From positions 1,674,001-1,738,000 of the forward strand of contig NZ_CP059900.1 of the NCBI RefSeq assembly GCF_014126825.1: 64,000 nucleotides of DNA, read 5' to 3'. Under the pieces are notes generated by a model, which was not told where the DNA came from, did not search any database, and worked only from the letters and a program-made list of their open reading frames with translations. This document shows, piece by piece, positions 11,322-20,236 of this stretch. Both the position numbers and the translations under genes were made by a program. Position 1 is the first letter of the stretch. Each line of letters starts with the position of its first letter. This DNA comes from Tomitella gaofuii (GTDB lineage Bacteria; Actinomycetota; Actinomycetes; Mycobacteriales; Mycobacteriaceae).

Positions 11322-12247
11322 ATGCCCGACACTTCTGACGATGGCGGCGCGGCCACGGGCCGCGCCGCCCTTCTCGGCCCCGCCGAGGTCCGTGTGCTCG
11401 CCGAACGGCTGGGCGTCCGGCCGACCAAGACGCTCGGCCAGAACTTCGTGCACGACGCGAACACCGTGCGGCGGATCGTGGAGAAGGCCGACGTGCGGGC
11501 GGACGACACGGTGCTCGAGGTGGGGCCCGGGCTCGGGTCGCTCACGCTGGCGCTGCTCGACGCGGCCGCCGCGGTGGTGGCCGTCGAGATCGATCCGGTG
11601 CTGGCGCGGCAGTTGCCGGCCACGGCGGCCGAGAGGGCGCCGCACGCGGCCGACCGTCTCACCGTCGTGGAGGCCGACGCGCTGCGGGTGCGCCGCGAGG
11701 ACCTGCCCGCCGCGCCGACGGTGCTCGTCGCGAACCTCCCCTACAACGTCGCCGTCCCGGTGCTGCTGCATCTGCTCGCGGAGGTCCCGTCGTTGCGCGG
11801 TGCGCTCGTGATGGTGCAGGAGGAGGTCGCCGACCGGCTCGCGGCCGGTCCGGGCAGCCGCACGTACGGGGTGCCCAGCGTGAAGGCGGGGTTCTTCGGG
11901 ACCGTCCGGCGAGCCGGCTCGGTGGGCAGGGCGGTGTTCTGGCCGGTCCCCAAAGTGGAGTCGGGTCTGGTGCGCATCGACCGGTACGCCGCCGCCCCGT
12001 GGCCGACCGACGAGACGCATCGGCGCGTGGTCTTCGAGGTGGTCGACGCGGCGTTCGCGCAGCGCCGCAAGACCTGCGCGCCGCGCTGGCCGGCTGGGCG
12101 GGCGGGGCGGCCGAGGCCGAGCGACGCCTGCGGGCGGCGGGGATCGACCCGTCCGCCCGGGGGGAACGGATCGACACGGCCGGATTCGTGCGACTGGCCG
12201 CGGCCGGGGCGCCGCGCGCCCCGGAGCCCGGCGGGACGCTCGACTAG
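11322..12247 (+). pseudogene. ksgA: 16S rRNA dimethyladenosine transferase KsgA/RsmA, broken by one missing base
   Basis: It dimethylates A1518 and A1519 in helix 45 of 16S rRNA. Motifs are intact: [32 protein letters not shown], the active-site NLPYNVAVP and the C-terminal [11 protein letters not shown]. After codon 12072 the frame changes. Adding one C to the run at 12073-12075 restores the expected [20 protein letters not shown]-terminus, ending at TAG 12245-12247. As sequenced, the frame instead runs without a stop into ispE, giving an apparent 644-residue fusion. A sequencing error is the simplest explanation; loss of RsmA would confer kasugamycin resistance. Confidence 0.85.
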
Positions 12248-12257
12248 GCTGTGGGCC

Positions 12258-13256
12258 GTGCTGACAGTCGTTCACGAACCCGTGGTGGTGCAGGTGCCGG
12301 CCAAGGTCAACCTGCATCTGGGCGTGGGGGGCCTGCGTGCCGACGGCTATCACGAGTTGACCACCGTCTTCCAGGCGCTGTCGCTGCATGACACCGTCAG
12401 CGTCGTCCCTGCGCACGGCCTGGAGGTGCGCGTGCGGGGCGAGGGCGCCCGGTTCGTCCCCACCGACCGCCGCAACCTGGTGTGGCGTGCCGCGGAGGCG
12501 ATCGCCGCGTACGCCGGCCGCGAGCCGAAGGCCCGGATCACGGTGGACAAGGGGATCCCCGTCGCGGGGGGCATGGCGGGCGGCAGCGCGGACGCCGCCG
12601 GCACGCTGGTGGCGCTCGACGCGATGTGGGGGCTCGACCTGCCGCGCGACGAACTGCGGCGGATCGCGGCCGGGTTGGGCAGCGACGTCCCCTTCATCCT
12701 GTTCGGCGGCACGGCGCTCGGCACGGGGCGCGGGGAGGACCTGACGACGGTGCTCACGCGCAACGACTGCCACTGGGTCCTGGCCTTCGCCAAGGGCGGG
12801 CTGCGCACACCCGACGTCTTCGCCGAGCTCGACCGGCTGCGTGCCAAAGGCGATTCGGACGCTTCCGGGGACGAGGTGTCCGGCGGACGGCGGTCCGGGC
12901 CGCGGCGGCTCGGCTCCGCCGACGACCTCCTGCAGGCTCTGGCCGCGGGGGACGTGCACAGGCTCGGCCCCGTCCTGGGCAACGATCTGCAGGCGGCGGC
13001 GCTGTCGCTGCGGCCGGACCTGCGGCGCACGCTCGCGGCCGGGGAACGGGCCGGGGCGCTGCGCGGCATCGTCTCCGGTTCGGGTCCCACGTGCGCGTTC
13101 CTGTGCGCGGACGAGGACGCCGCCCTGGCGGTGAGCCTGGAGCTCGCCGGCGAGGGCGTGTGCCGCACCGTGCGCGTCGCATCCGGGCCGGTGGCGGGCG
13201 CGCGCGTGCTCAGCGACGACCACAACGACTACGACGACCCCGAGGATCTTGCCTGA
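12258..13256 (+). CDS. ispE: 4-diphosphocytidyl-2-C-methyl-D-erythritol kinase
   Basis: This GHMP kinase of about 332 residues phosphorylates CDP-methylerythritol in the non-mevalonate isoprenoid pathway. [21 protein letters not shown] is the substrate-binding start, [17 protein letters not shown] is the ATP glycine loop, and [11 protein letters not shown] is the C-terminal GHMP motif. Start GTG 12258 lies 10 bases after the restored ksgA stop. A Ser/Gly/Arg-rich insert (about residues 198-215) is not typical but lies in a loop. Its TGA overlaps the ATG of the ABC-F gene. Confidence 0.95.
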   Translation: MLTVVHEPVVVQVPAKVNLHLGVGGLRADGYHELTTVFQALSLHDTVSVVPAHGLEVRVRGEGARFVPTDRRNLVWRAAEAIAAYAGREPKARITVDKGIPVAGGMAGGSADAAGTLVALDAMWGLDLPRDELRRIAAGLGSDVPFILFGGTALGTGRGEDLTTVLTRNDCHWVLAFAKGGLRTPDVFAELDRLRAKGDSDASGDEVSGGRRSGPRRLGSADDLLQALAAGDVHRLGPVLGNDLQAAALSLRPDLRRTLAAGERAGALRGIVSGSGPTCAFLCADEDAALAVSLELAGEGVCRTVRVASGPVAGARVLSDDHNDYDDPEDLA

Positions 13257-15133
13257 TGGCCCACCGAGTCCTGGTCAACCTCGAATCCGTGTCGAAGAGC
13301 TTCGGCATCACATCCCTCCTCGACGACGTGTCGGCCGGGGTGCACGAGGGCGACCGCATCGGGGTCGTCGGGCTCAACGGGGGCGGCAAGACGACGCTGC
13401 TGGAGGTGCTCACCGGGCTGGAGCCGCCGGACGCGGGCCGCGTCAGCCGCGCGGGCGACCTGCGCCTCGCGGTGGTGACCCAGCGGGGCGACCTGCCGCC
13501 GGGGGCGACGGTGGGCGAGGTGGTGTTCGGTCCGCTGGGCCTGGCGGAACACGAGTGGGCGTCGGATCGCCGCATCCGCGACATCCTGCACGGCATCGGG
13601 TTCGGCGCGGAACTGGGCGGCGCCACCGCGAGCGGTGCGGATCCGGAGGGCAGGCGTCTGCACACCCCGGTCGACGAACTCTCCGGCGGCGAGCGGCGAC
13701 GGGTGGCGCTGGCCGCGGCGCTCGTCCAGGACCTCGACCTGCTCGTCCTGGACGAGCCGACCAACCACCTGGACGTGGAGGGCGTGCGCTGGCTGGCCGA
13801 GCACCTTCTGTCGCGGAGGAGCGCCCTGGTGGTGGTCACGCACGACCGCTGGTTCCTCGACACCGTCGCCACGCGCACCTGGGAGGTCGTCGGTGGAAAA
13901 GTCGAGGGCTACGAGGGCGGCTACAACGATTGGGTCTTCGCACGCGCCGAGCGGGCACGCCAGGCCGACGCAGCAGAGGAACGCCGGCGCAACCTGGCAC
14001 GCAAGGAACTCGCGTGGCTGCGCGCCGGGGCGCGCCGGCCCGCACGTCCAAGCCGCGCTATCGGGTGGAGGCGGCCGAGGCGCTCATCGCCGACGTGCCG
14101 CCGCCGCGCGACTCCATCGCGCTGAGCTCGTTCGCGCGCCGGCGCCTCGGCAAAGTGGTGATCGAGCTCGAGGACGCCGAACTGCGCGCCCCGGCGGCGG
14201 GGCGCGGGGGAACAGGGCCGCGTGCTGGCGCGCGACCTCACCTGGAGGCTGGCGCCCGGCGAGCGCGTGGGACTGGTCGGGGTCAACGGTTCGGGCAAGA
14301 CGACGCTGCTGCGGACCCTCGGCGGCGAATGGCCCCTGGCGTCGGGCACGAGGATCCAGGGAAAGACGGTGCGGATCGGCTGGCTGCGTCAGGAACTCGA
14401 TGACCTGCCCACCGACATGCGCCTGCTCGAGGCCGTCGAGGACGTGGCACGCGTCGTCCAGCTGGGCGACCGCGAGTTGTCGGCGTCCCAGCTGGCCGAA
14501 CGGCTCGGTTTCAGCCCCGCTCGGCAGCGCACTCCGGTGGGCGACCTGTCCGGCGGCGAGCGGCGCCGACTCCAGCTCACCCGCGTGCTCATGGGCGAGC
14601 CGAACGTGCTGCTGCTCGACGAGCCGACCAACGACCTCGACATCGACACGCTGCAGCAGCTCGAGGACCTGCTCGACGGTTGGGCCGGAACGATGGTCGT
14701 GATCAGCCACGACCGCTACCTCATCGAGCGGATCTGCGATTCGGTGTGGGCGCTGTTCGGCGACGGCCGGCTCACCCACCTGCCGCGGGGCATCGCGCAG
14801 TACCTGGAGCGGCGCGAGGAACTCGCCGCGCAGACGGGGTCCACCGCTGGAAACGCGGGCACGGCGCCGGACCGGGCGCCGCAGGACGGCGCCGGGACCG
14901 CCGACGCGGGACCGTCCGCGGCCGAGCACCGCTCGATGACCAAGGAGCTCGGCAGGCTCGAACGTTCGGTGGCCAAGCTGGATACGCGGATCGCCGCTCT
15001 GCACGCCCGGCTGGCGGAGGCCGCCACCGACCCCGACCGGCTCATCGAGCTCAACGCCGACCTGGCGCAGGCGGTCGGGGAGAAGGACGCGGCGGAGGAG
15101 CGGTGGATGGAGATCGCCGCCGAGATCGGGTGA
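13256..15133 (+). pseudogene. ABC-F family ATPase, two compensating frameshifts
   Basis: Two ATP-binding cassettes are present: Walker A GLNGGGKTTLLEVL, signature LSGGERRRVALA and Walker B LVLDEPTNHLD in the first; VNGSGKTTLLRTL, LSGGERRRLQL and LLLDEPTNDLD in the second. A C-terminal coiled coil follows (about 14930-15120). ABC-F proteins act on the ribosome instead of transporting. As sequenced, the first frame stops at 14125. Residues of the linker (P-A-R-T-S-K-P-R, then ALIADVPPPRDS) are found in the next frame from about 14035 to 14190, and the original frame resumes near 14200. Two small indels restore a protein of roughly 620 residues. Confidence 0.8.
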
Positions 15134-15255
15134 GCGGCCGTGCCCGACGAGCACAGCGTGACGCTGAGACGTGCATCACTCACGCGGGTCCCTCGTGCTC
15201 CGCTCACACGTCCCGGGCTTAGGGTGCGGGATACGACTTTCTGAGGGGAGCTGCG

Positions 15256-16275
15256 TTGAGTTCATATGTGGAGAGCACCATCGACGGCACGGTCGGACAG
15301 ATCGTCCTCAATCGGCCGTCCGCCCTGAACGCCCTGGACACCCCCATGATCCGCGAGCTCTACGCGGTGCTGGTGGGGTGGAAGGACGACGACGCGGTGC
15401 AGACCGTGCTCGTGCGCAGCGCCTCGGACAAGGCGTTTTGCGCGGGCGGCGACATCCGCTCGGTGCGCGAGTCGGTCCTGGCCGACATGAACGGCGAGGT
15501 CTACGGGTTCTTCTCGGAGGAGTACCGGCTCAACCAGCTCATCGCCGACTACCCCAAGCCGTACGTGTCGCTGATCGACGGCGTCAACATGGGCGGGGGC
15601 CTCGGCATCTCCGTGCACGGGGCTGTCCGGGTGGTCACCGAGCGCGCGATGTTCGCGATGCCGGAAACCGCCATCGGATTCATTCCGGACGTGGGCGCCA
15701 GCTGGTTCCTGCCCCGTATCCCCGGGGCCGCGGGACTGTACGCGGGCCTGACCGGCGCCCGCCTGAACGCCGGAGACGCCCTGGAGCTCGGCCTCGCGAC
15801 GCATTTCGTACCCTCCGCGGGGCTCGACGCCTTCGCGAAGTCCGTCGTCGCCGAAGGGCTGGAGGCGGCTCTCGGGAAGCTCGACGCCACGCAGGCCCCG
15901 GAGTCCGCCATCGCAGCGGTGCGCCCGGCCATCGACGAGGCGTTCGCCGGATACGACCTGGCCGTCATCTCCCAGCGGGTGGCCCAGGGCGATGAGCCGT
16001 GGCGGGTCGCTGCGCGTGAGGCGCTGGCCTCGGCGTCGCCGTGGTCGCTGTCGGTGAGCACCGAGCTGCTGCGCCGCGGCGGCGAGTCCGCGACGCTGGA
16101 GGAGTGCCTGGGCCGCGAGCTGCGCGCCGCGGTGAAGATGACCGCCTGCCCGGACTTCGCCGAGGGAGTGCGCGCGGTGCTGGTGGACAAGGACCGGAAC
16201 CCGGCCTGGACCCCGGCTGCGATCGCGGAGGTGTCGACAGACGCGGTGAACGAGGTCTTCGACTCGCCGATCTGA
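15256..16275 (+). CDS. Enoyl-CoA hydratase/isomerase family protein, 3-hydroxyisobutyryl-CoA hydrolase type
   Basis: The product is 339 residues from TTG 15256, supported by GAGGGGAG six bases upstream. The crotonase core shows KAFCAGGDIRSVRE (oxyanion hole) and GVNMGGGLGISVHGAVRVVTERAMFAMPETAIGFIPDVGASWFLPR, where the Glu and Asp positions match hydroxyisobutyryl-CoA hydrolases. The C-terminal half (FAEGVRAVLVDKDRNPAW) is the extended helical part specific to that subfamily. The reaction releases 3-hydroxyisobutyrate from its CoA ester in valine breakdown. No other valine genes are nearby, so the exact substrate is inferred. Confidence 0.82.
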   Translation: MSSYVESTIDGTVGQIVLNRPSALNALDTPMIRELYAVLVGWKDDDAVQTVLVRSASDKAFCAGGDIRSVRESVLADMNGEVYGFFSEEYRLNQLIADYPKPYVSLIDGVNMGGGLGISVHGAVRVVTERAMFAMPETAIGFIPDVGASWFLPRIPGAAGLYAGLTGARLNAGDALELGLATHFVPSAGLDAFAKSVVAEGLEAALGKLDATQAPESAIAAVRPAIDEAFAGYDLAVISQRVAQGDEPWRVAAREALASASPWSLSVSTELLRRGGESATLEECLGRELRAAVKMTACPDFAEGVRAVLVDKDRNPAWTPAAIAEVSTDAVNEVFDSPI

Positions 16276-16314
16276 TCGGGTTCTCTCCGGCGGGTCGTGC
16301 CGATCCGTTGCCTC

Positions 16315-16536
16315 TTACGTGCCGGGGGCGGCCACGTCGCCGCACCCGCACGGGGGCACGATCTCCCCGCACTCGACGACCAGCGCGTGGCGCACTCGAT
16401 CGAGTGCGGTGCAGCCCGCATCGGTGCACTCCATGACCACATCACGGTGGACGATCAGCGTGCCGTGGCAATGATCCAGGTCAGCGGCGCACAGTGGGCA
16501 TGCCTTCTCGCTCGCCGCGCCGTCGTCGCGGGCCAT
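16315..16536 (-). CDS. Small Cys-rich (zinc-finger-like) protein downstream of ku
   Basis: The product is 73 residues. Cysteine pairs CPLC, then CHG, CTDAGC and a final CGCG, with nearby His, suggest one or two zinc sites. Its ATG (16536) is four bases after the ku stop, so it is surely in the ligD-ku transcript. I recognise no named family and assign no function. Its place makes it a candidate accessory of end joining, but it could equally be a chance operon member. Confidence 0.65.
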   Translation of the reverse strand: MARDDGAASEKACPLCAADLDHCHGTLIVHRDVVMECTDAGCTALDRVRHALVVECGEIVPPCGCGDVAAPGT

Positions 16537-16540
16537 GCGA

Positions 16541-17509
16541 TCACGCTCCCTTCGAGGTGCGCGGCTTGCTGTTCGCGGTCTTCTTCTTCGACGCTGCTGT
16601 GCGGCCTGTGGAGGTGGTGGCGCTCTTCTTCGCAGCGGCCGGCTTCTTGCGGGTGCCCGACTTTTTCGGGCTGGACTTGTTCGTGCCGGACTTCGAGCCC
16701 GACCCGGAGTCGTCGACGCTGGCGCTGAGGGCGCGAAGGAGGTCGGACACGTCCTCGTCCTCTCCGCTGCCTTTGCCCTTTCCCGATCGGCTCCGATGGC
16801 GTGCGCCGTCGGACGCGTGTGTCCGGTTGTCGGTCAGCTTCTCTTCGACGAGTGCGGCGACCGCGTCCCGGTACCGGTCGTGATAGGCCGCCGGGTCGAA
16901 GACGTCGTCGGCCATGTGGTCGACCAAGGTCATGGCCATCGACATCTCTTCACCGCCTGCCTGCGGGTGCTCTTCGTGAAGAAAGGGGAAGGTCGGGGTG
17001 CGGACCTCGTCCGCCCAGTGCATCGTGCTGAGCATGATCACGTCGGACGCCACCCGCAGCACGGCCATCGCCTCACGGTTGCGCAGGGTGATCCGCACGA
17101 TGGCGACACGGTCGGACTTGTGGAGCACGTCGCGCAGCAGCAAATAGGGCCGGACGGCGGATTTCTGCGGCTCGAGATAGTAGGTCTTGTCGTAGTAGAT
17201 GGGGTCGATGGACTCGAGCGGGACGAACTCGACCACCTGCGCCGAGCGTGAAGACTGCGGCTCGGCGCCCGCGAGTTCTTCGGGCGTGATGACGACGAGT
17301 TCGCCGCCCTCAGTCTGATACCCCTTGGCGATCTCCGAGTACGGAACCTCCTCGCCGTCCTCGGAGCACACGCGCTGATACCGGATCTGCCCGCCGTCCT
17401 GCGCGTGCACCTGCCGGAATCTGACGCTGTTGTTCTCCGTGGCCGCATACAGTCGGATAGGGATGCTGACCAGACCGAACTCGACCTGCCCGTTCCAGAT
17501 CGATCTCAT
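16541..17509 (-). CDS. ku: Non-homologous end-joining protein Ku
   Basis: The product is 322 residues from ATG 17509, preceded by GGAGGTGG. The N-terminus MRSIWNGQVEFGLVSIPIRLY and the VEFVPLESIDPIYYDKTYYL strand are classic bacterial Ku. The homodimer rings DNA ends and recruits LigD. After the core (about residue 255) comes a Lys/Ser-rich tail, typical of actinobacterial Ku and used for DNA contacts. A perfect nine-base-pair hairpin (17528-17550) lies 19 bases before the start, after ligD. It lacks a T run, so it may modulate Ku level and is unlikely to be a terminator. Confidence 0.96.
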   Translation of the reverse strand: MRSIWNGQVEFGLVSIPIRLYAATENNSVRFRQVHAQDGGQIRYQRVCSEDGEEVPYSEIAKGYQTEGGELVVITPEELAGAEPQSSRSAQVVEFVPLESIDPIYYDKTYYLEPQKSAVRPYLLLRDVLHKSDRVAIVRITLRNREAMAVLRVASDVIMLSTMHWADEVRTPTFPFLHEEHPQAGGEEMSMAMTLVDHMADDVFDPAAYHDRYRDAVAALVEEKLTDNRTHASDGARHRSRSGKGKGSGEDEDVSDLLRALSASVDDSGSGSKSGTNKSSPKKSGTRKKPAAAKKSATTSTGRTAASKKKTANSKPRTSKGA

Positions 17510-17597
17510 GGGGACCACCTCCCGTGGCGGCGCCGCACTCGGCGGCGCCGGGCGTCGACGCCGAACGTACTCGCACAGTTGCGCATACGCGTGACCA

Positions 17598-20102
17598 TCA
17601 CAGATCGACGGGCGACTTGTCGCTGCGCAGGCTGCGCCACGACGGGTGCCGGAAGCGCCCTGCCTCGGTGCGGCCGGAATGGCGGATCTCGCCGACGAGC
17701 CGCGGAGTGACCCATAAAGGGTCGGGGGCGTCGGAGCGGGGTACCGCATCATTGAACGGACTGGTCTTGCGGCGGATCCGGTGCATCGAGGCGGTCAGTC
17801 GCACGAGCTCGTGCTCGTCGAAGCCGGTGCCCACTTTGCCGGCGTAGCGCAGCCGCCCGCCGCCGTCGGGTTCGCCCAACAGCAGCGCGCCGAATGTCTC
17901 CGCCCGCGAGCCGCTTCCGCGGGTGTAACCGCCGATCACCAGCTCGTCACTGGCGAAGTGCTTGTGCTTGATCCACGCGTCGGAGCGCCTGCCGTCGGCA
18001 TACCGGGAACCGAGCCGCTTGGCGATGATGCCCTCCAGGCCGTCGTCGCTGCTGCGGCGCATCGCTTCACGAGGTCCGCAGTCATACGGTGCGGGTACCT
18101 CGGCGGTGTGCAGCAGCGGGGCGAGGGCGTCGAGGACCTTGCGGCGATTGCGGTAGGCGACGCGCAGCAGCGATCGCCCGTCGAGGTGGAGGATGTCGAA
18201 CACGTAGAGCCGCAGTTCGGTGGCCGCGGTGCGGCGCTGCAAGCGCGCGAAGTCGGGGATGCCGCGCGCGCCGGGCGCCACCAGTTCGGCGTCGAGTACG
18301 GCGTCGTGACCGTCGAGATCCTCGGCCAGGGCGGCGAACCGGCCGAGCTCGTCGGTCACGTCGCGACCGTTGCGGCTGTGCAATCGCACCGCTGCGTCGC
18401 GGACCTCGATGATCACGCGGTGCCCGTCCCACTTGCCCTCGAACGCCCACTCATCCGGATCGAGTCCGATGATGTCGCCGGGCGTCGCGAGCATGGGCCG
18501 GAGTCCGCGCGGGAACGGCGCCCGCGATCCCCGGCGGGTCGCGGTGGTCTGCCCGGCGCCGTCGCCGGATGGCTTACCGGTGGAGGGTCGGTCACCGGAG
18601 CCGTGCGTGCCGGGCGGCCGGATTTCCGGTTGATCCTGCATCAGGTGCACCAGCCAATGGGTGCCGGACGCGTGACCGCCGTCAGCACCGTCACCGCCGG
18701 ACTTCGTCCCGCGTCGGCCCCTGCGTCGGCCGACCCCGGGCGTGTGGATGAGGGCGTACCGTCCGCGCAGGCGTTCACCGTGCAGGTCCACGACCACCTC
18801 GTCGTCGCGCCACTTCACCGTCGAATAGGGGCCCGAGTCCCAGATCTCGACCCGGCCCCCGCCGTACTGGTCCTGCGGGATCTCGCCCTCGAACGAGGCG
18901 TACTCGAGGGGATGGTCCTCGGTGTGCACCGCGAGGCGGTCCTGGCCGGTGCTAACGGGGAGGTTCTGCGGGACCGCCCACGACACGAGCACGCCGTCGC
19001 GTTCCAGCCGGAAGTCCCAGTGCAGCGTGCTGGCGTGGTGTTCCTGGATGACGAATCCGGCTCCGCCGTCCGCGCCGCGCGAGTCCGTTTCCGGCAGCGG
19101 CTCGGGGGTGCGTCCCGAATGCCGGCGCGCGCGGTATTCGCCCAACCGGCCGGTACCGCCACGGGTTCCGTACGCGTGGCCCGTGCCCCGGCTACGGTCC
19201 GGGCCAGAGCCCTTCACCAGGTCGGCCAACAGGTCGCCGTGCTCGTCCACGCGGCGCAGCACCTCGTCGAAGGTGAGCTGGCGGAGTGCCGGCCCCTCGA
19301 TCTCCTCCCAGGTGCGCGGCGCGGCGACCGTGGGGCGGGCCCGCCCGCGCAGCGAATACGGCGCGACGGTGGTCTTGGCGCCGTTGTTCTGGCTCCAGTC
19401 GATGAACACCTTTCCGCGGCGCTCCGACTTCCGCATCGTCGTGGTGACGGTGCGAGGGTGGCGCCCGGCGACCTCATCGGCGACCCGTCGGGCGACGTCC
19501 ACCGCGTCATCCGAGGTCACCGGGCGGTCCAGGGCCACGTACAGGTGGATGCCCTTGCTTCCCGACGTGACGGGGTGGCAGGTGAGTCCGTTCGATTCGG
19601 TGAGGTCGCGTATCGCCGTCGCCACCCGCGCACAGTCGGTGAGGCCGGTCTGTTCTCCGGGGTCGAGGTCGAACACCAGGCGGTCGGCGAGGAACGCGCC
19701 GGGGGAGTCCGGTGCATCCGAACCGGGGTCGGGACGGTCGTGTCGCCACTGAGGGACGTGCAGCTCCAGCGCCGCCTGCTGGCCGAGCCACGTCAGGGTC
19801 GCCTCGGAATCGGCCATCGGATAGGTGGTCCGGTGCGTGCGGTGGACCAGAGTGCAGTGGTCGATCCAGTCGGGCGCGGAGGACGGCAGCTGCTTTTCGA
19901 AGAACGACTCCTCGGCTACGCCGCGCGGCCAGCGCTTGCGGGTGACCGGCCGTTCACACAGGAGGGGCAGAATCACGGGTGCGATCTCGCGGTAGTAGCC
20001 GACGACGTCCGACTTCGTCACCGCGCCGGACCGCCCCCGCGCCGGGTAGAACTCACGGTCGGGGTGGGTGATCGCCACGCTGCGGCCGCCTACGGTGACC
20101 AT
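17598..20102 (-). CDS. ligD: Multifunctional NHEJ DNA ligase LigD (polymerase-phosphoesterase-ligase)
   Basis: The product is 834 residues in the mycobacterial domain order. The primase-like polymerase (1-300) has the metal pair in LVFDLDPGE and the SGSKGIHLY motif. The 3'-phosphoesterase (about 350-470) has HHASTLHWDFRLERDG and PQDQYGGGRVEIWDSG. The ATP-dependent ligase (about 540-834) has the lysine nucleophile in FEGKWDGHRV, plus LEGIIAKRLGSRY and the OB-fold C-terminus. It fills, trims and seals breaks held by Ku. Linkers between domains are long and low-complexity. The ku gene follows after 88 bases on the same strand. Confidence 0.95.
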   Translation of the reverse strand: MVTVGGRSVAITHPDREFYPARGRSGAVTKSDVVGYYREIAPVILPLLCERPVTRKRWPRGVAEESFFEKQLPSSAPDWIDHCTLVHRTHRTTYPMADSEATLTWLGQQAALELHVPQWRHDRPDPGSDAPDSPGAFLADRLVFDLDPGEQTGLTDCARVATAIRDLTESNGLTCHPVTSGSKGIHLYVALDRPVTSDDAVDVARRVADEVAGRHPRTVTTTMRKSERRGKVFIDWSQNNGAKTTVAPYSLRGRARPTVAAPRTWEEIEGPALRQLTFDEVLRRVDEHGDLLADLVKGSGPDRSRGTGHAYGTRGGTGRLGEYRARRHSGRTPEPLPETDSRGADGGAGFVIQEHHASTLHWDFRLERDGVLVSWAVPQNLPVSTGQDRLAVHTEDHPLEYASFEGEIPQDQYGGGRVEIWDSGPYSTVKWRDDEVVVDLHGERLRGRYALIHTPGVGRRRGRRGTKSGGDGADGGHASGTHWLVHLMQDQPEIRPPGTHGSGDRPSTGKPSGDGAGQTTATRRGSRAPFPRGLRPMLATPGDIIGLDPDEWAFEGKWDGHRVIIEVRDAAVRLHSRNGRDVTDELGRFAALAEDLDGHDAVLDAELVAPGARGIPDFARLQRRTAATELRLYVFDILHLDGRSLLRVAYRNRRKVLDALAPLLHTAEVPAPYDCGPREAMRRSSDDGLEGIIAKRLGSRYADGRRSDAWIKHKHFASDELVIGGYTRGSGSRAETFGALLLGEPDGGGRLRYAGKVGTGFDEHELVRLTASMHRIRRKTSPFNDAVPRSDAPDPLWVTPRLVGEIRHSGRTEAGRFRHPSWRSLRSDKSPVDL

Positions 20103-20175
20103 GACTGAGGGTAGCCGGGATCCGCGCCCGCAAACCCGACGATCGCCGACGGCAGCGTTGGGGTCGCCGGCCGCA

Positions 20176-20236
20176 GTGCTTCAGTCGCTCGCCGCGGCGT
20201 TTCAGTCGCTCGCCGCTGTGTTTCAGTCGCTGGCAG
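20176..20236 (-). repeat. Three-copy 21-base tandem repeat carrying the prfC stop codon
   Basis: On the minus strand the end of prfC reads GCC-AGC-GAC-TGA. Two further 21-base units follow, each ending GCG-AGC-GAC-TGA in the same frame. Each unit is seven codons, so readthrough would append N-T-A-A-S-D and then N-A-A-A-S-D before the next TGA. The units differ at a few bases. This looks like slipped-strand duplication of the 3' end of the gene including its stop. Confidence 0.7.

Noticed and set aside
11322-13256. A natural KsgA-IspE fusion enzyme
   Set aside because: One added base restores the normal KsgA end and stop, and the fused segment is nonsense Arg/Pro sequence.
17781-20108. 775-codon plus-strand open frame
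   Set aside because: It is exactly antisense to ligD, whose three domains are unmistakable.
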